From Candidatus Heimdallarchaeota archaeon (GTDB taxonomy: Archaea > Asgardarchaeota > Heimdallarchaeia > Heimdallarchaeales > Kariarchaeaceae), in NCBI GenBank assembly GCA_021399405.1, contig JAAFKL010000268.1:1-26338 (forward strand): 26,338 bases of DNA, in the 5' to 3' direction. The notes beneath the pieces were generated by a model that saw only the letters and a program-made list of their open reading frames with translations, was not told the DNA's origin and did not search any database. Positions 10,253 through 16,750 of the stretch are shown piece by piece. Position 1 is the first letter of the stretch, and every line of letters starts with the position of its first letter. Position numbers and translations under genes: made by a program.

Positions 10253-10339
10253 CAAATTATCATCCTTTTTTTTTAATAAGAACTACTGTATAATTAGGTT
10301 AAGGAGTTTTATTTTCTTTACTTTTTATAATTTAAGTAA

Positions 10340-10347
10340 TTTATATT
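10340..10347 (+). promoter_or_regulatory. TATA-like box for the tiny pilin-like ORFs
   Basis: TTTATATT lies 22-29 bases before the ATG at 10369, the usual archaeal box A to leaderless-start distance. An alternative TATA-like stretch sits at about 10325-10333. Confidence 0.45.
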
Positions 10348-10368
10348 GCAAATTAGATATTGAATCAT

Positions 10369-10491
10369 ATGAAACGTCGGGGAACAATTGAAGCATTAGA
10401 TTTTTTAATTTCACTTATTCTGTTTTTAATTGTTGTATTTATTGCGATATTGATACCTCCATTTCTGATGCTTTGTTTCACAAGAGGTTAA
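10369..10491 (+). CDS. Tiny pilin-like or TadE-like membrane peptide (40 aa)
   Basis: The ORF runs ATG to TAA and encodes 40 residues. The N-terminus MKRRGTIEALDFLISLIL is a short basic leader, then Gly, then Thr-Ile-Glu, then about 20 unbroken hydrophobic residues. This resembles class III (type IV prepilin) signal peptides, with Arg-Gly before the cleavage site and an acidic residue near the start of the hydrophobic helix, and also resembles the start of TadE-like pseudopilins (RRGxxxxEF). Only about six residues follow the helix. It is divergent from the secretion ATPase unit and four bases upstream of a second such ORF. It could be a minor pilin, a membrane anchor or a tether. Small size makes coding status uncertain; the promoter box and paired downstream ORF support it. 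Confidence 0.55.
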   Translation: MKRRGTIEALDFLISLILFLIVVFIAILIPPFLMLCFTRG

Positions 10492-10495
10492 CCTG

Positions 10496-10636
10496 ATGAT
10501 AATTAATAAAATTCGAATCTTTAGAAAAGGAAATCTAGAATTATTTGAATCTATGATTAGTTCAACAATTATTTTAGTTATTATAGTTGTTTTATATCTC
10601 CCTCTCATCTCTTTATGTATTGAAGAAATCAACTAA
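10496..10636 (+). CDS. Tiny pilin-like membrane peptide (46 aa)
   Basis: The ORF runs ATG to TAA and encodes 46 residues. The leader MIINKIRIFRKG ends in Arg-Lys-Gly, then NLELFESMISS, then a helix of about 18 residues (TIILVIIVVLYLPLISL) and a short acidic tail CIEEIN. The Lys-Gly followed by a segment with two glutamates and a hydrophobic helix again fits a prepilin-peptidase site. It starts four bases after the previous ORF, consistent with translational coupling. It shares architecture with that ORF (basic leader, Gly, Glu, helix) rather than obvious sequence identity, which argues for two related subunits and not a chance hydrophobic frame. Confidence 0.55.
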   Translation: MIINKIRIFRKGNLELFESMISSTIILVIIVVLYLPLISLCIEEIN

Positions 10637-10647
10637 ATTGCTCAAAT

Positions 10648-10731
10648 ATGTTTTTTGTAATAATCAGCATCTTTGTTATTTTGTACCTTTTCGTTATGTA
10701 TTTGCTTTTGATATTTCAAATAGCAACGTGA
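10648..10731 (+). CDS. Possible third tiny hydrophobic peptide (27 aa)
   Basis: The ORF runs ATG to TGA, 27 residues, nearly all one hydrophobic helix (MFFVIISIFVILYLFVMYLL), starting 11 bases after the previous stop. It has no basic leader or prepilin-like site. AT-rich DNA often yields such frames by chance, so this is much less certain than its two neighbours. Confidence 0.3.
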   Translation: MFFVIISIFVILYLFVMYLLLIFQIAT

Positions 10732-10826
10732 TTGATAATAATAACTGACCAAAAGATAACTTATATTTTGTCAATTTAAATTGTAATATAGATAATATTT
10801 ATTATAACCAAAGACGATTGTTATTC

Positions 10827-11633
10827 ATGGACATTCTAGCTTCTAAAAGTGAATTAAAGCATATTATTCGAGATGCTATCAACGAGCAATTAGTTCCCTT
10901 AAAGGAAGAGTTAGAAAATCTAAATATTGCAATTAAACGAGATCTCAAATTAAACTACTTGAATGCCATTGCAAGACTTCTTGAGAGAGAGGCCATAGAA
11001 ACCATAGATAAGTTTTCATGTTCTTATCATGTAACTACTGATGCAACTTGCAAAACTTTACTCCGAGATTACATAAAACAATATACTGAAGCCCTTTCTA
11101 TGGGCGATTTAGCAAGCGCATTCACAATTTTATCAGAATTCGAATCAGTAGCAAAACAAAATTCTCAAGATCAAGATAAAATGGCAAATTGCAACAAAGA
11201 TTGGGAAATCGTCACAACAATTCTAAATAGACATCGTGAAGTTGCAAAAGATATTTCTGCTTTGTTTTCTGCACGAGAAGTGCCTTCAGATATTGGCGAA
11301 TTAGATTTTTCTCCTGATGAATTATATGAAGATGTAATCTTCCCTTTCAGTCATCCTCTTCGGATCAAGATAATCCATACATTGAAAACAGGTAGTCGGA
11401 GATTTACAGCGCTTAAGAATGAGCTCAATGTCAAAAATACCGGATTGTTGGTTCATCATCTAAAACCATTAACTGAAAGCAATTTAGTAGTTCAAGATCA
11501 TCGTAAACAATATTCTCTAAGTGATCGTGGATTTCTCATTGCAAAATATTTCGCTCAACTTTCTGCTTCACTCCATCCTGAAACACCAATTACCATTACG
11601 ATGCAACCCCTTGTAGTACTAAAGGATGACTAA
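10827..11633 (+). CDS. Winged-helix (ArsR-like) DNA-binding protein with helical N-terminal domain
   Basis: The ATG at 10827 gives 268 residues. A TTG at 10818 is in frame, but a TTTATTATAA box at 10798-10807 places a leaderless start at 10827. Residues about 1-160 are helical and charged, starting with an amphipathic Glu/Lys-rich stretch, with two Cys (CSYHVTTDATC) that are not a clear metal site. Residues about 180-245 form a winged helix (SHPLRIKIIHTLKTGSRRFTALKNELNVKNTGLLVHHLKPLTESNLV, then wing DHRKQYSLSDRG). This is likely a transcriptional regulator whose N-terminal domain senses or dimerises; the signal is unknown. Its stop is one base from the stop of the convergent small-GTPase gene. 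Confidence 0.75.
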   Translation: MDILASKSELKHIIRDAINEQLVPLKEELENLNIAIKRDLKLNYLNAIARLLEREAIETIDKFSCSYHVTTDATCKTLLRDYIKQYTEALSMGDLASAFTILSEFESVAKQNSQDQDKMANCNKDWEIVTTILNRHREVAKDISALFSAREVPSDIGELDFSPDELYEDVIFPFSHPLRIKIIHTLKTGSRRFTALKNELNVKNTGLLVHHLKPLTESNLVVQDHRKQYSLSDRGFLIAKYFAQLSASLHPETPITITMQPLVVLKDD

Positions 11634-11634
11634 A

Positions 11635-12510
11635 TTAGCAATAATCATCAAAAAATGAGCTTATTATCTCGACTAGAGAAATTTCTTCAAATTCGGAAGT
11701 CATATATGCTATGCCTTCAAAAATACTAGCTTCTATAGCTAATACATTTGGAATTGGGAGTTTCAAAGTTGTTAATGCTAAAAATTCTCCCGATGATACA
11801 AAATGATCTGTTTCACCTCTCATTTTAAGATCTTTTTTGTTAATAATAATTAATATAGGAATTTCCTTAGATTTATATTTTATAACTCTTTCAAACGCTT
11901 TCGCGACTTCTAACATATTTGAGGATGTCCCATCAAAAATAAATATTACTAAGTCAGATGATTGTATAGAATCAGCCCAGAGATCCCAAAAATCTTCTTG
12001 GCCACCCATATCTAATGTTTTAATGGTTGCTCGGCCTAATTTAATTCTTTTTGTTGACTTACCCATTGTGGGAACTGAAATTTGAAGTGTGGAATTGCGT
12101 TCAGGAACTAGGGTTTCCAAATATTTAACAAAGGAGGTTTTTCCAGCTTGAGATGGACCTGCAATACATATTGTTAAATTTTTAGAGTGAATTCTAGAAA
12201 ACAAAGATTTTCTAATTCTAGAATACCAACTACGTTTATTTTGATTTGTAATATAAAATGGCAGAGGTTGTGTTTCTAAGTTCTCGGGAATTTCATCGTA
12301 TGTGAGTGCGATTGTATCCCCTAAATAACTTCCATTTTCATCAAAGTATATAATTCGAGTATGATCGGTGTGCACAATGGAATATGCCCCAATACCAATA
12401 TCAGTTGTATTTGCTCTAATTTTAACTTCTTCTTGTGTGAGTCTAATGGAATCATATTTCTGACAAATATCACAATCTAATGTTCTTATTGTAACAATTT
12501 GATCTTGCAT
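11635..12510 (-). CDS. Arf/Ras-superfamily small GTPase with N-terminal extension
   Basis: This protein of 291 residues starts with ATG at 12510, with an AAATTTATTA-type box about 25 bases upstream. Residues about 1-95 form a separate beta-rich domain with CDIC near the start, and then a basic linker (NKRSWYSRIRKSLFSRIHSK). The GTPase domain has G1 GPSQAGKTS (118-126), a possible G2 Thr in PTMGKS, Arf-like G3 DMGGQE (167-172) and G4 NKKD (224-227), with EAS as a plausible G5. The DxGGQE motif fits Arf/SAR/Gtr-like GTPases. Eukaryote-type small GTPases are greatly expanded in Asgard archaea and rare in most other archaea. No C-terminal prenylation motif is present; the tail ends FFDDYC. The basic linker might contact membranes or RNA (inference). 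Confidence 0.9.
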   Translation of the reverse strand: MQDQIVTIRTLDCDICQKYDSIRLTQEEVKIRANTTDIGIGAYSIVHTDHTRIIYFDENGSYLGDTIALTYDEIPENLETQPLPFYITNQNKRSWYSRIRKSLFSRIHSKNLTICIAGPSQAGKTSFVKYLETLVPERNSTLQISVPTMGKSTKRIKLGRATIKTLDMGGQEDFWDLWADSIQSSDLVIFIFDGTSSNMLEVAKAFERVIKYKSKEIPILIIINKKDLKMRGETDHFVSSGEFLALTTLKLPIPNVLAIEASIFEGIAYMTSEFEEISLVEIISSFFDDYC

Positions 12511-12644
12511 CCAGATCTAATAGAGATCTAAATTTATTAAGTACTGTAGAATTTCAATATCTGCATTTTTTCAAAATTAAATTAATATAGGTTGGAATCG
12601 ATAAACTAAAATTTACTTTTATTCAACCCCGATTTACGGCTGAC

Positions 12645-12754
12645 AGCGGAGTAGCCCAGCCCGGTCAACGGCGACAGACTCAAGATATTCGATTCAATCG
12701 AAATGCGATATCTGCTCCTTTAGAGGTTCGTGGGTTCGAATCCCACCTCCGCTA
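12645..12754 (+). tRNA. tRNA-Leu(CAA) with 25-base intron
   Basis: The acceptor stem pairs AGCGGAG (12645-12651) with CTCCGCT (12747-12753), with discriminator A. The D arm is GCC/GGC. The anticodon loop CTCAAG|A has CAA at 12681-12683. The T arm is GTGGG-TTCGAAT-CCCAC. The long variable arm (CCT/AGG) makes it class II, as expected for Leu. An intron of about 25 bases (12685-12709) splits the loop after position 37; it folds as TTCGA/TCGAA within GATAT/ATATC, a bulge-helix-bulge-like precursor. The mature length is about 85. CCA is not encoded. A TATA-like stretch lies near 12604-12618. Confidence 0.93.
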
Positions 12755-12927
12755 TCTATTTATTTTATTGTTTTTCAGGGTTTAATTGTTACAGATTAGG
12801 ATCTTTGCTCTAAACTTATAACAAACTAGTGAGAAAATATTATTTACATTGCTAAACAAAAATATGGAATATATACATATAATTGCAAGACAATAAATTT
12901 ATTATTTCACAATGTAATCCTTCATTT

Positions 12928-13242
12928 ATGGAAGAAGATTATGTACAACGGGCTGCTAAACTCTTACTAAATGGAGCAACAATGCTCCATACTAAATGCC
13001 CTAATTGTAAGGATCCAATTTACAAATTACGTGATGACACATATACTTGTGCGACATGTGATCAATCGGTTATTTTTCAATCAATTCAAACACCTTCAAT
13101 AAATAATCAACAATCTCTGACTAACGATGATCCAGTTCAAATTAAAATTACACAATTGTCCCAGCAATTGGATAGTGCAACTGATCCAGATGAAATTCTC
13201 AAGCTCGCAACATTAATTAAGAAATTACAAGCACTAGAATAA
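12928..13242 (+). CDS. SSSCA1/autoantigen p27-type zinc-ribbon protein
   Basis: The ATG at 12928 gives 104 residues; an in-frame TTG at 12883 lies almost on top of the TATA-like stretch (about 12869-12882), so transcription probably starts after it. The N-terminus EEDYVQRAAKLLLNGATMLHTKCPNCKDPIYKLRDDTYTCATCDQSV is the hallmark of the family called Sjogren syndrome/scleroderma autoantigen 1 (p27) in eukaryotes: a helix, 'KLLLNGATML', then a CPxC...CxxC zinc ribbon. The C-terminal half is polar and helical. Family members are shared by archaea and eukaryotes; the archaeal function is unknown. It ends 13 bases before the left end of the first TnpB element. Confidence 0.88.
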   Translation: MEEDYVQRAAKLLLNGATMLHTKCPNCKDPIYKLRDDTYTCATCDQSVIFQSIQTPSINNQQSLTNDDPVQIKITQLSQQLDSATDPDEILKLATLIKKLQALE

Positions 13243-13255
13243 AAACATCATGAGT

Positions 13256-14617
13256 AATATTGTCTGTACATTTATTGTGGGTAGTATTACTTCCGGTCTA
13301 CTACTGACACTATGTCCTCCCAAGATTCAAATACTTTCCATCCCTAGATATTATTGAATAACACATGTCTTTTATTGTTCAGAAAAACCATTTGAGACAA
13401 AATATCAAATGTTATCAAACTTTGAAATGGTTAAGTCACAAATGTAAGAATCTGTACAACAGTGCCTTATATCTAATCAAGACTCATTTTGATCTCACAG
13501 GTAAATATCTGACAATAAAACAATTATTCAATCAAATCAAATCTCATATTACCTATACCCAACTTCATTCGGATAATGCACAATTAACACTGAGACATAG
13601 TTATTCTTCATTTTTTGAATTATTAAAATTGAAAAAGAAAGGAGAATACGACGAGGAAGTCAACCCACCCTCATACCTGGCAAAGGATGGGTATTTTGTC
13701 GCTCAATTTATACCGAGACAGATCAAACGAGAGGGAGATCAATTAAGACTGAGTCTGGGTAAAAGAGGTAAATTGAGTATGGGAGTAAGATATGTATGGG
13801 TGACCATCCCTCCTAACATACGAGACAAATTAATCAATATGGTCAGAATAGTACCTAAATACAATGGGGACTATTTTGAGATTGAATTTATTTATCAACC
13901 AAAAATCAAAATCCCAAAATTTGATTATACACAGTATTTATCTATTGATTTGGGCTTAGATAATTTTGCTACTGCTGTTACTACCAGAGAGACTGCCTTC
14001 ATTATTGAAGGACGAGGAATTAAATCATACAATCGCTGGTGGAACAAGAATAAAGCGAAATTACAGAGTCAATATGATAAACAAGAGATAAAATGGGGTA
14101 AGACGATGACTCATATGGGCATCAAAAGATATAATGTTATGCGAAATTTCATTGCTCATAGTGTTAATACAATCATCAAACATTGTGTAGACCACAAAAT
14201 AGGTAATATTGTTATTGGTGATTAGGAGGATATGAAACGTGGCTTGAGGATGAGGAAGAAAACAGCTCAACAATTCCAACAGATACCTTATGGTAAATTC
14301 AAGATGAATTTACAAAGCAAAGGAGAATTGTATGGAATTAATGTAGCGTTTGTTGATGAAGCATATACCTCGCAAACCTGTTCAGGATGCGGTCTAATCA
14401 GAAAAGCAAATCGAGTAAAGCGTGGTTTGTATAGGTGCAAAAAATGCAAACTACAAATAAATGCTGATATTAATGGAGCGATTAATATCATGCGAAAAGT
14501 AGCTCCAAATAGTTTATCTAATAGATCTAAATGGAGTAGTGGCGACATCATCTCGCCTGATCGTCTGAGATTAGTTAATTTCAGCGTTCAAAATATTGTC
14601 CATACAATTTAGATGAT
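13256..14617 (+). mobile_element. IS200/IS605-family element, TnpB-only (IS1341-like), copy 1
   Basis: Boundaries come from comparison with the inverted copy at 20593-21961: similarity runs from about 13248-13256 to 14617. There is no TnpA (Y1 transposase) gene. The left end has an inverted repeat GTAGTA (13281-13286)/TACTAC (13299-13304). The right end has ATTGT-CCAT-ACAAT just before the limit of similarity. Similar roughly 20-base sequences of the form AATATTGTC..TACA occur at both ends (13256-13275 and 14592-14611). The cargo tnpB is broken by a stop codon. Confidence 0.85.
13365..14612 (+). pseudogene. tnpB: tnpB, RNA-guided nuclease ancestor, interrupted by in-frame TAG
   Basis: Reading 13365-14612 in one frame gives a full TnpB/OrfB with one TAG at 14223-14225. 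The homologous copy has Trp there (GDWEDMKRG), so TGG became TAG. The stop falls at the RuvC-II region; the truncated product (286 residues) keeps RuvC-I Asp (SIDLGLDNFATA) but loses RuvC-II, RuvC-III (ADINGAINIMRK) and the CSGCG...CKKC zinc finger. A 9-base in-frame deletion also removes three residues near 13592 (TLRHSY against TIRTLRQSY). An ATG at 14232 could restart the C-terminal part. TnpB is an omegaRNA-guided DNA nuclease; this copy should be inactive unless the stop is read through. The last codons extend to FSVQNIVHTI, whereas copy 2 stops after FSV. Confidence 0.88.
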
Positions 14618-14676
14618 GTTTCGATCTTATAATCCATCAAATTTTACAAAAGAAAAATCTTATTAATTGACACCGT

Positions 14677-15051
14677 TTATTTAAGTAAGACTTTAATCAG
14701 CGTGTTAATTAATTTTCTTTCATCATCGGTTATGACTTTATCAGTCTGTGATATCTCATATGCATTTTGGACGATGTTTTTCGAAAATTCATCTAGGATC
14801 TTCGCTTCAGTTGAAGATCTTTCTAATTGATCCTCATGGGTTTTTAATTTGTCCCTTATCGTGTTGATATCTAACTTTACCTGCTTAAGGATTGCCAACT
14901 CATCCTGAGTTATAATACCATCATCAAGGGCAACAAATATTACTCTATTTAGAAGATCCTGCACAACAACATCCTCATTTAATACTGTCACAAATCCGAT
15001 TTTATATATCACAAAAATAAGTTTTTGGTATATATTATCGTAGGAACTCAT
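14677..15051 (-). CDS. Small acidic helical protein, TerB-like (uncertain)
   Basis: The ATG at 15051 gives 124 residues. The frame can be extended to a TTG at 15171, but an ATTATATAAG box (15076-15085) lies the right distance before 15051 and would fall inside the longer version. The protein is almost all helical. Two acidic segments of similar form, LDDGIITQDELAIL (middle) and TDKVITDDERKLI (near the C-terminus), recall the paired Asp/Glu motifs of TerB-like or EF-hand-like proteins that may bind divalent metal. No membrane segment is seen in the short form. The function is unknown. It is flanked by a TnpB pseudogene and a candidate ncRNA. Confidence 0.6.
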   Translation of the reverse strand: MSSYDNIYQKLIFVIYKIGFVTVLNEDVVVQDLLNRVIFVALDDGIITQDELAILKQVKLDINTIRDKLKTHEDQLERSSTEAKILDEFSKNIVQNAYEISQTDKVITDDERKLINTLIKVLLK

Positions 15052-15189
15052 AATATGATAGACTATGATCAATTTCTTATATAATTTTACAATTATTAAG
15101 AATTCACGTTCGGCAACCCTAAATTTGATGTCGCCATCATAGTTTCTCTCAAAATTGAAAGAACTATTCAATTAGGTTTTATTTTTTAA

Positions 15190-15493
15190 TAAAAAAACGG
15201 TGCTTCCTTCTGCTTCCATCCTACTGGAGTCAACAAAGTCAGGTCTTCCGTGATTTTTGAACCACTGGTTGATCATTTTCAATCCGTGGATTGGGGACCA
15301 GCGTTCCTGTTTTTTATTTTACTAAATAACAGGATAGGACAACCATTATGGATAACCACTGGTGTTTCGGTACGCTCCTAACTTTTCCGTAAATATTCCA
15401 AAGGAAGAAATGACAGGTAGGCAGTTACCTAGTCCTCTTACTCCTTTAATTCTAAAGGATGTAAGTGTAAAGTGTACAATCACGAGATTGTAT
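15190..15493 (-). ncRNA. Candidate structured non-coding RNA, class unassigned
   Basis: About 300 bases without a credible ORF and visibly richer in G and C than neighbouring spacers. The minus strand has a box TTTAAATA (15516-15523), predicted start near 15493, and a T7 run (15191-15197) as terminator. Stems include TACAATC/GATTGTA (15475-15492, 4-base loop), CCTTTA/TAAAGG (about 15442-15457), AGGTA/TACCT (about 15417-15432), TCCTGTT/AACAGGA (15305-15334) and CAATC/GATTG (about 15280-15293). A long-range 9-pair helix joins 15377-15385 to 15235-15243. AACCACTGGT occurs twice (15260, 15354). The long-range helix beside GGAAAAG and ACGGAAG recalls RNase P P4, but the bulged U and CR-II/CR-III are not visible; SRP RNA signatures are also absent. 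Confidence 0.6.
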
Positions 15494-15515
15494 CACTATT
15501 AAATTGTTAGTTGGG

Positions 15516-15523
15516 TATTTAAA
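15516..15523 (-). promoter_or_regulatory. TATA box for the candidate ncRNA
   Basis: TTTAAATA on the minus strand lies about 25-30 bases before the first strong hairpin (15475-15492), which would place the transcript start near 15493. Confidence 0.5.
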
Positions 15524-15650
15524 CTACTGAAATTTGATTTTATATAAGAAATCGACTATGCTATTTTTTTTCATTTTATCCCAGTAATTTGAATAACTAA
15601 ATTTCGATATGTCTTTTGAATTATTACTTTCAGCTTGATCTGTGATCCCA

Positions 15651-16436
15651 ATGAGTAAAATAATAAGAAAAAATAATTGTATAGTGAACAATTCGAGTTG
15701 TCTTGGGAGCGATTTAGAGCACTTGTTATCAGAAATAAGTGATAATCGACATAGATGGGAAATAAAACGTTCTGAGCGAAGTAATAAATTTTCTTCTGTA
15801 GCCAATTTGATCATTTGTGGGAGAATTACGAATTCAACAATAGGAGCCGCAATTAGTAATAATGTTAATCATATTGTGTCCATAGATAGATTTCAATCTA
15901 CTGAGCAGCAATTCATTGTTGATGATATTTTTGAATTATTGTATAAGAATGATATCTATGTCATTTCGCTAGGTGTAGGTTGGTTATTTGCAACTTCATT
16001 AGGAAAAAAAATGATTAACATTGTACTCAATAATACGGACTCATCCATTTGGAGCGCAAATATCGGAGTAGAAAATATATTTATTGGCTTAAAGATAAAT
16101 TTGAAGATTGACGATATATTTTCAAGATTAAGAAATTGTGTATATTATTTTCCTGCAAAATTAGGAGACAAACAGATTTCAATTTCTTCGATTTTGGTAA
16201 TTGAATCTTCATTTGAAACATTAAATTTGGAGGAACTTCCAGATTTAATACTCACCATGGAATTAACTTCCTCATTAATCACCTTTTGCTACCATAAGAA
16301 AATTATTTTAGTTTTTGTACATTCTGATGTTTTGTATTTTGAAATTGCAAGGGACTTGAGTCATTTATTGATGTCTGCATTAAAAGTTTCTACAACTCTT
16401 TGTGATCCTTTACAATACAAAGTAAAAATAAAATAA
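15651..16436 (+). CDS. Orphan protein of 261 residues, no recognised family
   Basis: I do not recognise this protein. It starts at ATG 15651 (a GTG three codons upstream is also possible) and has 261 residues. It alternates hydrophobic beta-strands with helices: NLIICGRITNSTIGAAISNNVNHIVSIDR (about 50-80), IYVISLGVGWLFATSLG (about 104-120), ISSILVIESSFETL and KKIILVFVHSDVLYFEIARDL near the C-terminus. This suggests a two-unit alpha/beta fold with no P-loop or metal motif. A frame this long in such AT-rich sequence is unlikely by chance. It lies divergent from the ncRNA and its stop is 3 bases from the tRNA-Ala gene on the other strand. Confidence 0.65.
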   Translation: MSKIIRKNNCIVNNSSCLGSDLEHLLSEISDNRHRWEIKRSERSNKFSSVANLIICGRITNSTIGAAISNNVNHIVSIDRFQSTEQQFIVDDIFELLYKNDIYVISLGVGWLFATSLGKKMINIVLNNTDSSIWSANIGVENIFIGLKINLKIDDIFSRLRNCVYYFPAKLGDKQISISSILVIESSFETLNLEELPDLILTMELTSSLITFCYHKKIILVFVHSDVLYFEIARDLSHLLMSALKVSTTLCDPLQYKVKIK

Positions 16437-16438
16437 AA

Positions 16439-16528
16439 TGGACTGAGCGGGATTTGAACCCGCGGCCTCTTCGGTTCTTGTTTAAAGAATTGCAAGCGAA
16501 GCGATCTACCGGTCTGATCTATCAGCCC
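16439..16528 (-). tRNA. tRNA-Ala(TGC) with 16-base intron
   Basis: On the minus strand the acceptor stem GGGCTGA pairs with TCAGTCC and has the G3:U70 wobble that identifies tRNA-Ala; the discriminator is A. The D stem is GATC/GATC. The anticodon stem CTTCG/CGAAG encloses CTTGCA with anticodon TGC at 16492-16494. An intron of 16 bases (16475-16490; TTCTT/AAGAA stem) interrupts the loop after position 37. The T arm is GCGGG-TTCAAAT-CCCGC. CCA is not encoded. An ATATATAATT box lies about 30 bases upstream, at 16557-16566. Confidence 0.95.
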
Positions 16529-16750
16529 ATAGGCAAATTCAATTAGGATAAGAGCAATTATATATCAATCGATAGTAATAATGGTTCAAGATCTAATATA
16601 ATTCTATAAACTACCGATCGAAGGGGAGGGTAAAATTAATCATTCAATTTTGCTTTTACAAGCAGATAGAATAAAATTAAAACTCATTTTTTCAATATCT
16701 TTTATAATAATCATTAATAATTAAAATAATAACGATTTGTTTGGTTATTC

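Noticed and set aside
14223..14225. TAG in tnpB as pyrrolysine or other programmed readthrough
   Set aside because: The homologous copy has Trp (TGG) there, and copy 2 has a different stop (TAA) elsewhere. Two independent point mutations are the simpler explanation.
15052..15171. Longer N-terminus of the TerB-like protein from TTG 15171
   Set aside because: A good TATA box (15076-15085) lies within this extension and points to a leaderless ATG at 15051.
15190..15493. Calling this RNA RNase P RNA or SRP RNA
   Set aside because: A P4-like helix and ACGGAAG are suggestive, but the universal bulged U and the CR-II/CR-III sequences are not visible. No SRP helix 8 motif (GGAAG loop with AGCAG) could be placed. 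Left as unassigned.
16529..16750. Possible small gene or RNA in the spacer between tRNA-Ala and the GGGPS-like gene
   Set aside because: Apart from the tRNA promoter and a purine-rich stretch near 16620-16630, I see no ORF with support and no clear stem structure.
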